Source of the DNA: Actibacterium ureilyticum
GTDB lineage: Bacteria > Pseudomonadota > Alphaproteobacteria > Rhodobacterales > Rhodobacteraceae
Direction: 5' to 3'
Assembly: GCF_002285435.1 (NCBI RefSeq)
Contig: NZ_NSBT01000037.1
Coordinates: forward strand, 496,001-560,000
DNA: 64,000 nt
Of this stretch, positions 15,683-27,355 are shown piece after piece. The position numbers and the translations under genes were made by a program. Under the pieces are notes generated by a model, which had not been told where the DNA came from, made no database searches, and was given only the letters and a program-made list of their open reading frames with translations. How positions within the stretch are numbered: the first letter of the stretch is position 1; each line of letters starts with the position of its first letter.

Positions 15683-17629
15683 ATGGCGGAATTCTTGTTA
15701 CAGGCGACCATCTATCTGACCGCGGCGGTGATCGCGGTGCCGTTAGCGGCGCGCCTGGGGCTTGGGTCGGTGCTGGGCTATCTGCTGGCGGGCATCGCCA
15801 TCGGACCGGTTTTGAACCTGGTGGGCGGCGGCGAAGAGATGGCCGACCTGCAGCATTTCGCCGAATTCGGCGTGGTGATGATGCTGTTCCTGATCGGGCT
15901 GGAGCTGGACCCGCGGGCGCTTTGGAACATGCGCAACCGGCTGCTGGGGCTGGGGGGCATGCAGATCGTCGCCACCACCGGGCTGGTGATGTTCGGGGCG
16001 ATGCAGCTGGGGCTGCAAACGCCGACCGCGCTGGCCGTGGGGCTGGTGCTGGCGCTTTCGTCGACCGCGATCGTGTTGCAAACGCTGAGCGAAAAGAACC
16101 TGATGCGCACCCCCGGCGGGCGGTCCAGCTTTTCGGTGCTGCTGACACAGGATATCGCGGTGATCCCGATGCTGGCGCTGCTGCCGCTTCTGGCGGTGGG
16201 GGCCAGCCCGTCACTGGGTCCGGACGGGTCCGTGCAGCGCCCCGCCACCCTGGCCGAGGGGGCCGAACATGACGCGCTGTCGCTGGTGCAGGGGCTGCCG
16301 GGCTGGGCGGTCACGCTGATCACGCTGGGCGCTGTCGCGGCGATCATCGTGGGCGGTCATTACCTGTTCCGGCCGCTCTTTCGGTTCATCCACGCCTCGC
16401 GCCTGCGCGAGATGTTCACCGCCGTTGCCCTGTTGATCGTGGTGGGGATCGCGATCCTGATGATCATGGTCGGCGTGTCGCCCGCGCTGGGGACATTCCT
16501 GGCCGGTGTGGTGCTGGCCAATTCCGAATTCCGGCATGAGCTGGAGGCCAGTATCGAGCCGTTCAAGGGCCTGTTGCTGGGCCTGTTTTTCATGACGGTC
16601 GGCGCCAGCATGAATTTCGCGCTGCTGTTTGCCAACCCGATGCCGATCATCGGCCTGACCCTGGCGCTGATGCTGATCAAGGGGCTGGTGCTGCTGGCGC
16701 TGACATTCGCGTTCCGGCTGCGGGGGCGCGACCGCTGGCTGTTCACGCTGGGGCTGGCGCAGGCCGGGGAGTTCGGTTTCGTGCTGATCAGCTTTGCCTT
16801 GCAGACCCACGTCTTCGATGCCGGGCTGGGACAGCGACTGTTGCTGATCGTGGCGCTGTCGATGCTGCTGACGCCGCTGGCGTTCATCTTCTACGAGATC
16901 ATGTCGAAACGGCTGAAGGAAAGCCAGGCCAGCGGCGACACCCCCGATGCCGATGAGATCGACGAGCAGCATTCGATCATCATCGCCGGGATCGGGCGCT
17001 TCGGGCAGGTCACGAACCGGATGCTGCAAATGTCGGGCTATCGCGCAACGGTGCTGGATCACGACCTGAAAACCGTGCAGCTGATGCGGACCTTCGGGAT
17101 CAAGAGCTTCTACGGCGACCCCACCCGCCCCGAGCTGTTGCATGCCGCCGGGTTGAAAGAGGCCAAGGTGCTGGTGGCCACGCTGGACGACAAGGATGCC
17201 AATACCCGGCTGGTGCGCTTTGCCCGGCTGGAACGGCCCGACCTGCATATCGTGGCGCGGGCGCGCGACCGGATCCATGTCTATGAGCTGTACCGCGCCG
17301 GGGCGGACGATATCGTGCGCGAGATGTTCGACAGCTCGTTGCGGGCGGCGCGCTATGTGCTGGAGAATGTGGGCCTGTCGGATTTCGAGGCCAACGAGAT
17401 GGAGGTCGCCTTTTACAAGCACGACCGGAAATCCCTGCGCGAACTGGCCGAGCTGTGGGACCCCGACATTCCGCTGGACCAGAACGAGCCCTATATGGAA
17501 CGGGCCCGGGCGATGAACAAGGAACTGGAAACCGCGCTGGCCTCGCAGGATGCCAAGACCGAGGCCGAGCCGCCCGCGCCCGAGGCGACCGCCCCCGACC
17601 TGCCGATCCCCAAGGCCGCAAACGAATGA
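15683..17629 (+). CDS. Kef-type monovalent cation:proton antiporter (CPA2)
   Basis: A 648-residue inner-membrane transporter. Residues 1-410 contain about twelve membrane helices with typical CPA2 stretches (GSVLGYLLAGIAIGPVLNLV, EFGVVMMLFLIGLELDP, GTFLAGVVLANSEF). From residue 430 a TrkA-N/RCK nucleotide-binding domain follows (HSIIIAGIGRFGQVTNRML, LDHDLKTVQ), then an acidic Ala/Pro tail. Such proteins exchange K+ (or Na+) for H+ and are gated by nucleotides or glutathione adducts. The family resembles KefB/KefC, but which ion is moved cannot be read from sequence. Confidence 0.9.
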   Translation: MAEFLLQATIYLTAAVIAVPLAARLGLGSVLGYLLAGIAIGPVLNLVGGGEEMADLQHFAEFGVVMMLFLIGLELDPRALWNMRNRLLGLGGMQIVATTGLVMFGAMQLGLQTPTALAVGLVLALSSTAIVLQTLSEKNLMRTPGGRSSFSVLLTQDIAVIPMLALLPLLAVGASPSLGPDGSVQRPATLAEGAEHDALSLVQGLPGWAVTLITLGAVAAIIVGGHYLFRPLFRFIHASRLREMFTAVALLIVVGIAILMIMVGVSPALGTFLAGVVLANSEFRHELEASIEPFKGLLLGLFFMTVGASMNFALLFANPMPIIGLTLALMLIKGLVLLALTFAFRLRGRDRWLFTLGLAQAGEFGFVLISFALQTHVFDAGLGQRLLLIVALSMLLTPLAFIFYEIMSKRLKESQASGDTPDADEIDEQHSIIIAGIGRFGQVTNRMLQMSGYRATVLDHDLKTVQLMRTFGIKSFYGDPTRPELLHAAGLKEAKVLVATLDDKDANTRLVRFARLERPDLHIVARARDRIHVYELYRAGADDIVREMFDSSLRAARYVLENVGLSDFEANEMEVAFYKHDRKSLRELAELWDPDIPLDQNEPYMERARAMNKELETALASQDAKTEAEPPAPEATAPDLPIPKAANE

Positions 17630-17632
17630 AAA

Positions 17633-17654
17633 CCGCGGCCCAGGTGGGCCGCGG
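17633..17654. terminator. Bidirectional terminator between kef and carD
   Basis: A 9-bp perfect stem (17633-17641/17646-17654, CCGCGGCCC/GGGCCGCGG) has an AGGT loop. It begins 4 bp after the Kef stop, is preceded by AAAA and followed by CTTTGCGTTT, so it can end both convergent transcripts. Confidence 0.75.
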
Positions 17655-17681
17655 CTTTGCGTTTCAGGTTTTCAGGTTGGA

Positions 17682-18191
17682 TCAGGCCGCGCGCGAAACC
17701 AGCACGTCATCGACATGCTGCTGCGCCTTGACCTCGTCCAGGCCGCTGACGGCGGCCACTTCGCGCGTCAGGCGTTCCAGCGCCGCTTCGTACAGCTGAC
17801 GTTCGGAATAGCTCTGCTCGCGCTGATCATCCGTGCGGTGCAGGTCGCGCACCACTTCGGCGATCGAGATCAGGTCGCCGGAATTGATCTTCTGTTCGTA
17901 TTCCTGGGCCCGGCGCGACCACATCGCGCGCTTGACCTTCGCCTTGCCCTTCAGCGTGGTCATCGCCTTGTCGACGATATCGGGCGAGGACAGGGACCGC
18001 ATTCCAACCTCTTCGGCCTTGTTCGTCGGCACGCGCAAGGTCATCTTGTCCTTCTCGAACGAGATCACGAACAGTTCCAGCGCGATGCCGGCGATTTCCT
18101 GTTCTTCGATCGAGACGATCTGCCCCACACCATGGGCCGGGTACACAACATAGTCGTTCGGACGGAATTCGGTTTTCTTCGTCTTGCTCAT
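17682..18191 (-). CDS. carD: CarD/CdnL family RNA polymerase-binding regulator
   Basis: A 169-residue CarD-type protein. The N-terminal RNA polymerase interaction domain is clear (FRPNDYVVYPAHGVGQIVSI, ELFVISFEKDKMTLRVP). The C-terminal helical DNA-binding domain includes KAKVKRAMWSRRAQEYEQKI and EVVRDLHR. In alphaproteobacteria such proteins stabilise open promoter complexes at growth-related promoters. The start has a GAGGAAG-like site. It lies in a conserved-looking run with fdxA, the S4 protein and the helicase. Confidence 0.93.
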   Translation of the reverse strand: MSKTKKTEFRPNDYVVYPAHGVGQIVSIEEQEIAGIALELFVISFEKDKMTLRVPTNKAEEVGMRSLSSPDIVDKAMTTLKGKAKVKRAMWSRRAQEYEQKINSGDLISIAEVVRDLHRTDDQREQSYSERQLYEAALERLTREVAAVSGLDEVKAQQHVDDVLVSRAA

Positions 18192-18374
18192 GCAGTCGCT
18201 TCCTCTAGAGGCACGCTAGCGGCACAGATATCCTGTCGATCGGAGTAGCACTCTCGGCCCCACACGGAAATCTGGCGCTAAAAAGCCACACCGCAGGCGT
18301 TCAACCATGCGCGTGACCGTCAGTTTCACATTTGTTTATCACCATAACATAGCAAAAAACGGCACCATTTTAAA

Positions 18375-18396
18375 GCACCGCGCCACGGAACGGTGC
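18375..18396 (-). terminator. Candidate terminator for fdxA
   Basis: GCACCG (18375-18380) pairs with CGGTGC (18391-18396), and TTTTAAA upstream on the plus strand gives a U-containing tail on the minus strand. The surrounding 288-bp gap between fdxA and carD is visibly AT-richer than the genes and shows no coding frame I trust; it must hold the carD promoter. Confidence 0.45.
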
Positions 18397-18479
18397 GTTC
18401 TCCCTTAATTATCAGGGAAAATTTGCCGTTTCTGCGGGATCGAACCGGTCGGTTCAGCCCGTTCGGGGCACCGAATCGC

Positions 18480-18818
18480 TCAGCCGCCCTCGCCCGGCGC
18501 TTCCGAGAAGTACTTGTCCAGCTTGCCGGTCTCGCCATCGCGGTCCTCGGCCTCGGGGAGCGGATCCTTCTTGGACACGATCACCGGCCACAGCTCGGAA
18601 TACTTGCGGTTGAATTCGACCCATTTTTCCATGTCCGGTTCGGTATCGGGCCGGATCGCATCGGCGGGGCATTCGGGTTCGCAGACGCCGCAATCGATGC
18701 ATTCGTCCGGGTGAATGACCAGCATGTTCTCGCCCTCGTAGAAACAATCGACGGGGCAGACCTCGACACAATCGGTGTATTTGCAGGCGATGCAGTTATC
18801 GAGAACGACATAAGTCAT
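18480..18818 (-). CDS. fdxA: Seven-iron ferredoxin FdxA
   Basis: A 112-residue ferredoxin carrying a 3Fe-4S and a 4Fe-4S cluster. The cysteine pattern in [20 protein letters not shown] and [19 protein letters not shown] is complete. The extra C-terminal stretch ([16 protein letters not shown]) is typical of the FdxA group in alphaproteobacteria. It acts as a soluble low-potential electron carrier; the partner is unknown. The next gene upstream is the S4 protein, 126 bp away. Confidence 0.95.
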   Translation of the reverse strand: MTYVVLDNCIACKYTDCVEVCPVDCFYEGENMLVIHPDECIDCGVCEPECPADAIRPDTEPDMEKWVEFNRKYSELWPVIVSKKDPLPEAEDRDGETGKLDKYFSEAPGEGG

Positions 18819-18944
18819 TTGCAGATCTCTCTTCTTCGGACTTCTGGCTTGCTAGACCAGCCGTCTGGATCATTCAAGCATGGCGATGGCGAAAAGGGTA
18901 ATCTGACGCAGCGCGTGGTCCACAGGCCAGCCCCCGACCACGGA

Positions 18945-19247
18945 TCAGCCGCCAGCCGGAACGCTGTCCTGCGCGGGCGCCAGATCCTCGTACAGCGTTT
19001 GCGCCTCGGTCGCGGGGCCACGGCGGGTGCCGGGCGCCAGGATGCGGATCACGCGAATCCCGCCGCCCTGCGGAAAGGTCAGCGTGTCGCCGGGGCCGAC
19101 CCGGTGGGCGGTCTTGCGCACCTTGTCGGCATTCACCCGGACATGCCCGCCCGCGACCAGCCGCGCCGCCACCGCGCGCGATTTGCAGAAACGCGCCTGC
19201 CACAGCCATTTGTCCAGCCGGATCTGCGGGCGCGTCTGCTGGGTCAT
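18945..19247 (-). CDS. S4 domain RNA-binding protein (Hsp15/HslR-like)
   Basis: A 100-residue protein consisting of an S4 RNA-binding domain: IRLDKWLWQARFCKSRAVAA, LVAGGHVRVNADKVRKTAHR, VGPGDTLTF. Relatives such as Hsp15 rescue stalled 50S subunits carrying peptidyl-tRNA. The short acidic C-terminus differs from E. coli Hsp15. The ATG follows the helicase stop after a single base, so both are probably translated from one message. Confidence 0.88.
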   Translation of the reverse strand: MTQQTRPQIRLDKWLWQARFCKSRAVAARLVAGGHVRVNADKVRKTAHRVGPGDTLTFPQGGGIRVIRILAPGTRRGPATEAQTLYEDLAPAQDSVPAGG

Positions 19248-19248
19248 G

Positions 19249-22047
<2,799 letters not shown>

Positions 22048-22070
22048 GTCGGTGAACTTTCCGCTTGGTG

Positions 22071-22631
22071 TCAGATCTGATCGCCAGACACGGCCCGTTC
22101 GAGCCGCTTCACCGCATCTTGTAATTCCGGTTTGTGGGGATGTACAGCCGCGGCCGCCTGATACGCGCCCAGCGCGCGGTCCTCCTCGCCGATCTCTTCC
22201 AGGATCGTGCCCAGCCCCGAAAGCGCGCCGAAATGGCGCGGGTTCAGCGTCAGGACGGTGCGGATATCGGCCAGCGAGGGGCCATAGAATCCCATCCGGT
22301 AATAGGCGGTGGCGCGGGCGTTGAACCCTTCGGCGAAATCGGGCGCGTGATCGGTCAGCGCGGTCAGGTGTTCGACCGCGCGCGGGAAATCGCCCGATTC
22401 CATCGCCGCGCGTCCGCGTTCCAGCAACAGGTCCATCGCCGCCGAGCCCGATTTCGACCATTCCAGCCAGATCTCGTCCTCGATCACCTGCCAGTTCGGC
22501 AGATTGTCCTGCGCCAGCAGGTCGAACAGGTCGTCGACGCGTTTCTCGTCGGCCTGCACGGCGCCGGAAAGACAGCATATGGCGAAAATTGCCGCCACGA
22601 TACGATTGTGAATGTTGGCCACTGCGCTCAT
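22071..22631 (-). CDS. Exported TPR-repeat protein
   Basis: A 186-residue protein with a signal peptide (RIVAAIFAICCLSGAVQA) and tetratricopeptide repeats: ALTDHAPDFAEGFNARATAY, GPSLADIRTVLTLNPRHFGA and GAYQAAAAVHPHKPELQDAV. TPRs make protein contacts in periplasmic assemblies. It ends 23 bp before the helicase start on the same strand, so the two may share a transcript. It is divergent from the SCP2 gene with a 70-bp gap. Confidence 0.85.
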   Translation of the reverse strand: MSAVANIHNRIVAAIFAICCLSGAVQADEKRVDDLFDLLAQDNLPNWQVIEDEIWLEWSKSGSAAMDLLLERGRAAMESGDFPRAVEHLTALTDHAPDFAEGFNARATAYYRMGFYGPSLADIRTVLTLNPRHFGALSGLGTILEEIGEEDRALGAYQAAAAVHPHKPELQDAVKRLERAVSGDQI

Positions 22632-22701
22632 AACACCTAGAAGTGTAATCCATTGGCGGGAAAAAGCGATACACCGCCTTTCACATTTTGGAGGATGTCT
22701 C

Positions 22702-22992
22702 ATGAGTGACGTGATCGATGCCGCTGTGGCCGCGCTGAGCGAGAAACTGGATGGCGGGCTGGACGGCGGCACCGCGAAATTCCAGATCGAGGGCGAAGGC
22801 GGGATCATCATCGACGGCGACGGCGTGCGCGCGGGCGAGGACGAGGCCGATGTCACCCTGACCGCCGATGCCGAGACGTTCAAATCCATGCTGGACGGCT
22901 CGCTGAACCCCACCGCCGCCTTCATGACCGGTAAGCTCAGCGTCGATGGCGACATGGGGCTGGCGATGAAACTGGGCGCCGCCCTGGGCTGA
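22702..22992 (+). CDS. SCP2 sterol-binding domain protein
   Basis: A 96-residue protein consisting of a SCP2 lipid-binding fold: KFQIEGEGGIIIDGDGV, ADVTLTADAETFKSMLDGSL, NPTAAFMTGKLSVDGDMGLA. Such domains bind lipids in a hydrophobic pocket; the bacterial ligand is unknown. The start follows GGAGG. The lysophospholipase-like gene begins 6 bp after its stop, so the pair is an operon with a lipid theme. Confidence 0.92.
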   Translation: MSDVIDAAVAALSEKLDGGLDGGTAKFQIEGEGGIIIDGDGVRAGEDEADVTLTADAETFKSMLDGSLNPTAAFMTGKLSVDGDMGLAMKLGAALG

Positions 22993-22998
22993 GCCCCG

Positions 22999-23961
22999 AT
23001 GGAAACCGCACCGCTTTACAGCGACCTTGCCGACGGCCCCGATGACGGGGCCGCCTTCTGGCTGCGCGCACAGGACGGGGTGCGGATCCGCATCGGCGTC
23101 TGGGGTACGGGCGACCGGGGCACGGTTCTGCTGTTTCCCGGACGCACCGAATATATCGAGAAATACGGCCGCGCGGCGCGCGATCTGCGCCAGCGCGGCT
23201 TTGCGACCGTGGCCATCGATTGGCGCGGTCAGGGGCTGGCCGACCGGCTGTTGCCCGACCCGGCGGTGGGCCATGTAGGCGCCTTTGCCGATTACCAGCT
23301 GGACGTGGCCGCCGTGATGGCCGCCCGGCCCGGTTTGGCCCTGCCGCAGCCGCTGTTCCTGATCGGTCATTCGATGGGCGGCTGCATCGGGCTGCGCGCG
23401 GCGATGAACGGGCTACCGGTGCGGGCGGTCAGCTTCAGCGGGCCGATGTGGGGCATACGCATGCATCCCGCGACCCGGCCCGCCGCCTGGGCGCTGACCT
23501 GTGCCGCGCGGGTGCTGGGGATGGGCGCGCGCTATGTGCCCGGGACCACGGGCCAGGACAGCTATGTCGCCACAGCGCCCTTCGATGGCAACGAACTGAC
23601 CACCGACCCCGAGATGTTCGCCTATATGCGCGGGCATCTGGCGGCGCGGCCCGAACTGGCCCTGGGCGGGCCCAGCCTGCATTGGGTGAACGAGGCGCTG
23701 CGCGAAATGAAGGCGCTGGAGCGTCTGCGATCGCCCGCGCTGCCCTGCCTGACCGCGCTTGGCACCGACGAGACCATCGTGTCGCCCGCCGCCATTCACC
23801 GTCGCATGGCGCGTTGGCCCGGCGGCACGCTGGATCTGATCGACACCGCCCGGCACGAGGTGATGATGGAGGCCCCGGCGATCCGCGCCCGTTACTTCGA
23901 CGCGGTGGCCGCGCTGTTCGGCGACGCCCCGGCGATCCCGCACCAAGCCGTCAGCGCCTGA
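22999..23961 (+). CDS. Alpha/beta hydrolase, lysophospholipase-like
   Basis: A 320-residue hydrolase of the PldB-like serine lipase group. The nucleophile elbow GHSMGG places Ser125, LFPGRTEYIEKYGRAARDL gives the oxyanion region, and the C-terminal LTALGTDETIVSPAAIHRR and DTARHEVMMEAPAIR supply Asp and His. It lacks a signal peptide. It probably cleaves an acyl ester, perhaps of lysophospholipids or monoacylglycerol. The stop abuts the convergent FAH stop with no gap. Confidence 0.88.
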   Translation: METAPLYSDLADGPDDGAAFWLRAQDGVRIRIGVWGTGDRGTVLLFPGRTEYIEKYGRAARDLRQRGFATVAIDWRGQGLADRLLPDPAVGHVGAFADYQLDVAAVMAARPGLALPQPLFLIGHSMGGCIGLRAAMNGLPVRAVSFSGPMWGIRMHPATRPAAWALTCAARVLGMGARYVPGTTGQDSYVATAPFDGNELTTDPEMFAYMRGHLAARPELALGGPSLHWVNEALREMKALERLRSPALPCLTALGTDETIVSPAAIHRRMARWPGGTLDLIDTARHEVMMEAPAIRARYFDAVAALFGDAPAIPHQAVSA

Positions 23962-24789
23962 TCAATCCGCCACCACAAGCTGGCGCTGGGTGCCCAGGCC
24001 CGCCACGCGCAATTCCATCACGTCGCCATCGGTCAGATAGCGCGGCGGCGACAGGCCCATACCCACGCCCGGCGGCGTGCCGGTGGCGATGATATCGCCG
24101 GGATGCAGCGACATCATCTGGCTGAGATAGCTGATCACATGCGCCACGCCAAAGATCATGCGCCCGGTATTGCCGGCCTGCATCAGCGTGCCGTTCAGCG
24201 TCAGCGACAGGTCCAGATCCTGCGGATCGGCGATCTCGTCCGGCGTCACCAGCCACGGCCCCACCGGCGCGAAACTGTCGCAGCTTTTGCCCTTGGTCCA
24301 CTGCCCGCCCCGGTCCAGCTGAAACCCGCGTTCGGACACGTCGTTCACGATGGTATAGCCCGCGACATGGTCCAGCGCCTCGGCCTCGGACAGGTATTTT
24401 CCGGGCTTGCCGATCACCACGCCCAGTTCGACCTCCCAATCCCCGCGCACCGATCCGCGCGGCAGATGCACCCGGTCATTGGGTCCGGTCAGCGCGGATG
24501 TGGCCTTCATGAACACGATGGGCTCTTCGGGGATCGGCATCCCGGTCTCGGCCGCGTGATCGGAATAGTTCAGCCCGATACAGACGATCTTGCCCACCCC
24601 CGCCACCGGCACACCCAATCGCGGCGTGCCATCGACCCGCGGCAGGGTTTCGGGATCGACCCGCGGCAGATCGGCCAGCACCGCACCGGCCAGATCCGGC
24701 ACCACCCCCGACAGATCGCGGATATGGCCCGCCGCATCCAGAACCCCGGGCCGTTCCTGCCCGGCCTTGCCGAAACGTATGAATTTCAT
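23962..24789 (-). CDS. Fumarylacetoacetate hydrolase family protein
   Basis: A 275-residue FAH-fold enzyme. The core motifs are present: CIGLNYSDHAAETGMP, PIVFMKATSALTGPND, the metal-binding DWEVELGVVIGKPGKYLSEA, and TGTPPGVGMGLSPPRYL. Members hydrolyse or decarboxylate ring-cleavage products, or open-chain keto acids; the true substrate is open. The start MKFIRFG at 24789 has a GGGAAGG site. Confidence 0.9.
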   Translation of the reverse strand: MKFIRFGKAGQERPGVLDAAGHIRDLSGVVPDLAGAVLADLPRVDPETLPRVDGTPRLGVPVAGVGKIVCIGLNYSDHAAETGMPIPEEPIVFMKATSALTGPNDRVHLPRGSVRGDWEVELGVVIGKPGKYLSEAEALDHVAGYTIVNDVSERGFQLDRGGQWTKGKSCDSFAPVGPWLVTPDEIADPQDLDLSLTLNGTLMQAGNTGRMIFGVAHVISYLSQMMSLHPGDIIATGTPPGVGMGLSPPRYLTDGDVMELRVAGLGTQRQLVVAD

Positions 24790-24909
24790 GCGCTTGCCTT
24801 CCCTTTGTCGCGTCACAGATCATCATCCACGGCGCGGGGCGTCAACTGACACCTTGAAGCCCCGCCCCCGGGACGCTTAAGTCAGGTCAAACAGACAAAG
24901 AGGATGCTC

Positions 24910-26736
24910 ATGCGTTTTTCCGCCCCCCGCCCCGTTTTCGATGCCGCCGCGACCGGCGCAGGATCGTTGGGCGATCTGCCCGACTGGGACCTGAGCGACC
25001 TGTACCCGGCCGAAGACGCGCCGGAACTGGCACGCGACATGGACTGGCTGGAAAGCGCCTGCGCCGATTTCGCCGACGATTATCAGGGGCGGCTGGCGGA
25101 TCTGGATGCCGCCGGCCTTCTGGATTGCGTCAAACGCTATGAGAAGATCGAGAATGTCGCCGGCCGCGTCATGTCCTTCGCGGGCCTGCGCTATTACCAG
25201 AACACCACCGATGGCGGGCGGGCCAAGTTCTTCAGCGACTGTCAGGACAAGATCACCGGCTTCACCACGCCGCTGGTTTTCTATGCGCTGGAAATCAACC
25301 GTATCCCCGATGACCGGATCGACGACCATTTCGCCGCGAACGCCGATCTGGCGCGCTACAAGCCCGTCTTCGACCGGCTGCGCGCCATGCGCCCCTATCA
25401 GCTTTCGGACGAGCTGGAACAGTTCCTGCACGATCAGTCCGTCGTGGGCGCCGCCGCCTGGAACAAGCTGTTCGACGAGACCATGGCAGGCCTGGAATTC
25501 ACCATCGATGGCGAGGTTCTGGGGATCGAGGCGACACTGAACTTCCTGACCGACACCGACCGCGACAAGCGCGAAGCGGCAGCGCGCGAGCTGGCCCGTG
25601 TCCTGACCGAGAACGTCAAGCTCTTCGCCCGCGTCCACAACACGCTGGCCAAGGAAAAACAGGTCGAGGACAAGTGGCGCAAGATGCCCACGCCGCAGAC
25701 CGGGCGGCACCTGTCGAACCATGTCGAACCCGACGTGGTCGAGGCGCTGCGCAACGCGGTGGTGGCGGCCTATCCCAAGCTGTCGCACCGGTATTACGCG
25801 CTGAAAGCGAAATGGCTGGGGCTGGACAAGCTGCAAAGCTGGGACCGCAACGCCCCCCTGCCCGAAAGCGATGATGCGGTCGTCGACTGGGCCCAGGCGC
25901 GCGACACCGTGCTGTCGGCCTATGCCGATTTCGACCCGGAAATGGCCAAGCTGGCCGAGCCCTTCTTCGACAAGGGCTGGATCGACGCGGGCGTGAAACC
26001 CGGCAAGGCGCCTGGCGCCTTCGCTCATCCGACCGTCACCAACGTCCACCCCTATGTGATGCTGAACTATCTGGGCAAGCCGCGCGACGTGATGACCCTA
26101 GCGCACGAGCTGGGCCATGGCGTGCACCAGGTTCTGGCCGCGGGTCAGGGCGAGCTTCTGGCATCGACCCCGCTGACGCTGGCCGAAACCGCGTCGGTCT
26201 TTGGCGAGATGCTGACCTTCCGCAAGCTTCTGGACGCGACCGAGACACAGGCCCAGCGCAAAGCGATGCTGGCGCAGAAGGTCGAGGATATGATCAACAC
26301 CGTCGTGCGGCAGATCGCGTTTTACGATTTCGAATGCAAGCTGCACGCGGCCCGCGCGGCGGGCGAGCTGACACCCGAACAGATCGGCGAAATCTGGATG
26401 GAGGTCACGACCGAAAGCCTGGGCCCGGCCTTTGAATACGGCATTGAGGGGTTCGAGAATTTCTGGGCCTATATCCCGCATTTCGTGCATTCGCCCTTCT
26501 ATGTCTATGCCTATGCCTTCGGCGACGGGTTGGTGAACGCGCTCTATGCGGTCTACGAAGAGGGCGATCCGGGCTTCCAGCAGAAGTATTTCGAGATGCT
26601 GAAAGCCGGCGGCTCGAAACATCACAAAGAGCTTCTGGCGCCCTTCGGGCTGGATGCCAGCGACCCAAAATTCTGGGACAAGGGGCTTGGCATGATCTCG
26701 GGTATGATCGACGAGCTGGAGGCGATGGAGGGCTGA
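24910..26736 (+). CDS. pepF: M3 family oligoendopeptidase F
   Basis: A 608-residue zinc metallopeptidase that degrades oligopeptides in the cytosol. The zinc motif HELGHGVHQ (His399, Glu400, His403) and the third ligand region LAETASVFGEML are intact. DLSDLYPAEDAPEL at the N-terminus and NFWAYIPHFVHSPFYVYAYA near the end are typical of the PepF/M3B branch. The second ATG (24910) is preferred because the first at 24904 is too close to the AAAGAGG ribosome site. Confidence 0.93.
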   Translation: MRFSAPRPVFDAAATGAGSLGDLPDWDLSDLYPAEDAPELARDMDWLESACADFADDYQGRLADLDAAGLLDCVKRYEKIENVAGRVMSFAGLRYYQNTTDGGRAKFFSDCQDKITGFTTPLVFYALEINRIPDDRIDDHFAANADLARYKPVFDRLRAMRPYQLSDELEQFLHDQSVVGAAAWNKLFDETMAGLEFTIDGEVLGIEATLNFLTDTDRDKREAAARELARVLTENVKLFARVHNTLAKEKQVEDKWRKMPTPQTGRHLSNHVEPDVVEALRNAVVAAYPKLSHRYYALKAKWLGLDKLQSWDRNAPLPESDDAVVDWAQARDTVLSAYADFDPEMAKLAEPFFDKGWIDAGVKPGKAPGAFAHPTVTNVHPYVMLNYLGKPRDVMTLAHELGHGVHQVLAAGQGELLASTPLTLAETASVFGEMLTFRKLLDATETQAQRKAMLAQKVEDMINTVVRQIAFYDFECKLHAARAAGELTPEQIGEIWMEVTTESLGPAFEYGIEGFENFWAYIPHFVHSPFYVYAYAFGDGLVNALYAVYEEGDPGFQQKYFEMLKAGGSKHHKELLAPFGLDASDPKFWDKGLGMISGMIDELEAMEG

Positions 26737-26743
26737 GGACCCG

Positions 26744-26977
26744 ATGGCTCGCCGCCGCCCGCTGCTGCCCTATAAGCTGCGCAAGCGGTTGGTCCGGTTC
26801 CGCGAAAAGGTCCGCCGTCACGTGCCCCCCGGCCTGCGCTTCATCCTGGGTCTGACGCTGATCTTTGGCGGTATCCTGGGTTTTCTGCCGATACTGGGGT
26901 TCTGGATGATCCCACTGGGCCTGATGATCGCCGCGCTGGATCTGAAATGGATCCGGCGCTGGTGGCGACGCGGCTAG
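26744..26977 (+). CDS. Small membrane protein, possibly PGPGW-like
   Basis: A 77-residue protein with a very basic N-terminus (MARRRPLLPYKLRKRLVRFR) and two short hydrophobic stretches around GLTLIFGGILGFLPILGFW and MIPLGLMIAALDL. A basic end WIRRWWRRG follows. The layout resembles the PGPGW family of small transmembrane proteins. It starts 7 bp after pepF and is likely co-transcribed. No function known. Confidence 0.65.
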   Translation: MARRRPLLPYKLRKRLVRFREKVRRHVPPGLRFILGLTLIFGGILGFLPILGFWMIPLGLMIAALDLKWIRRWWRRG

Positions 26978-27355
26978 ACTATTTCAGCTGACTGTCCTTC
27001 GAGCCGCGCCGGTGAATGCCGGGGCGCGGCGCCCAGCCAACTGAGGCAGCGGAGTTCCTGGCCCTCTACTTGTGGGGCGAATGGCCGGAGTGCGGACAAA
27101 TCGGTCATTGGCTTGCAGCCGCGTGGTGCCCGACCGCGGGGGGGCGTCGATCCGGTTGAGCGGTGCACTTTATGGTGCCAAACACGTCTTCACTCAAAGG
27201 TCAGCGCGCCGGTGAAAGGCGCCCGCCCGGGGGGCGGTCGGGCGCCGCGCGGCGGGGCTGACGCCCCTTGATTCCGCGCAAAAGCGCGTATGACCTTTGT
27301 CCGGTAAAGGCTCTAACCAGCCATTCTCTGCACCCCAAGTTGGCCCTTCCCCGGT
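26978..27355. other. Gene-free 378-bp stretch with hairpins
   Basis: No convincing coding frame is seen here; a 64-codon reverse frame is rich in Arg/Pro and looks like a shadow. The stretch contains GC-rich palindromes, the clearest at 27218-27246, and may be decayed intergenic repeat material. It holds the 3' ends of two convergent transcripts. Confidence 0.5.
27218..27246. repeat. GC-rich palindrome related to one at 35743
   Basis: GGCGCCCG (27218-27225) pairs with CGGGCGCC (27239-27246). The interior and right arm (CCCGGGGGGCGGTCGGGCG) are nearly the same as the element at 35743-35770 (CCCGGGGGGAGGGTCGGGCG), suggesting two copies of one dispersed repeat. Confidence 0.5.

Noticed and set aside
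18440-18470. tRNA-like T-arm text (GGGATCGAACCGG) between carD and fdxA
   Set aside because: No acceptor stem, anticodon arm or D arm can be built around it.
26974-27168. A 64-codon reverse frame in the gap after pepF
   Set aside because: Arg/Pro/Gly-rich, no ribosome site and no family-like sequence.
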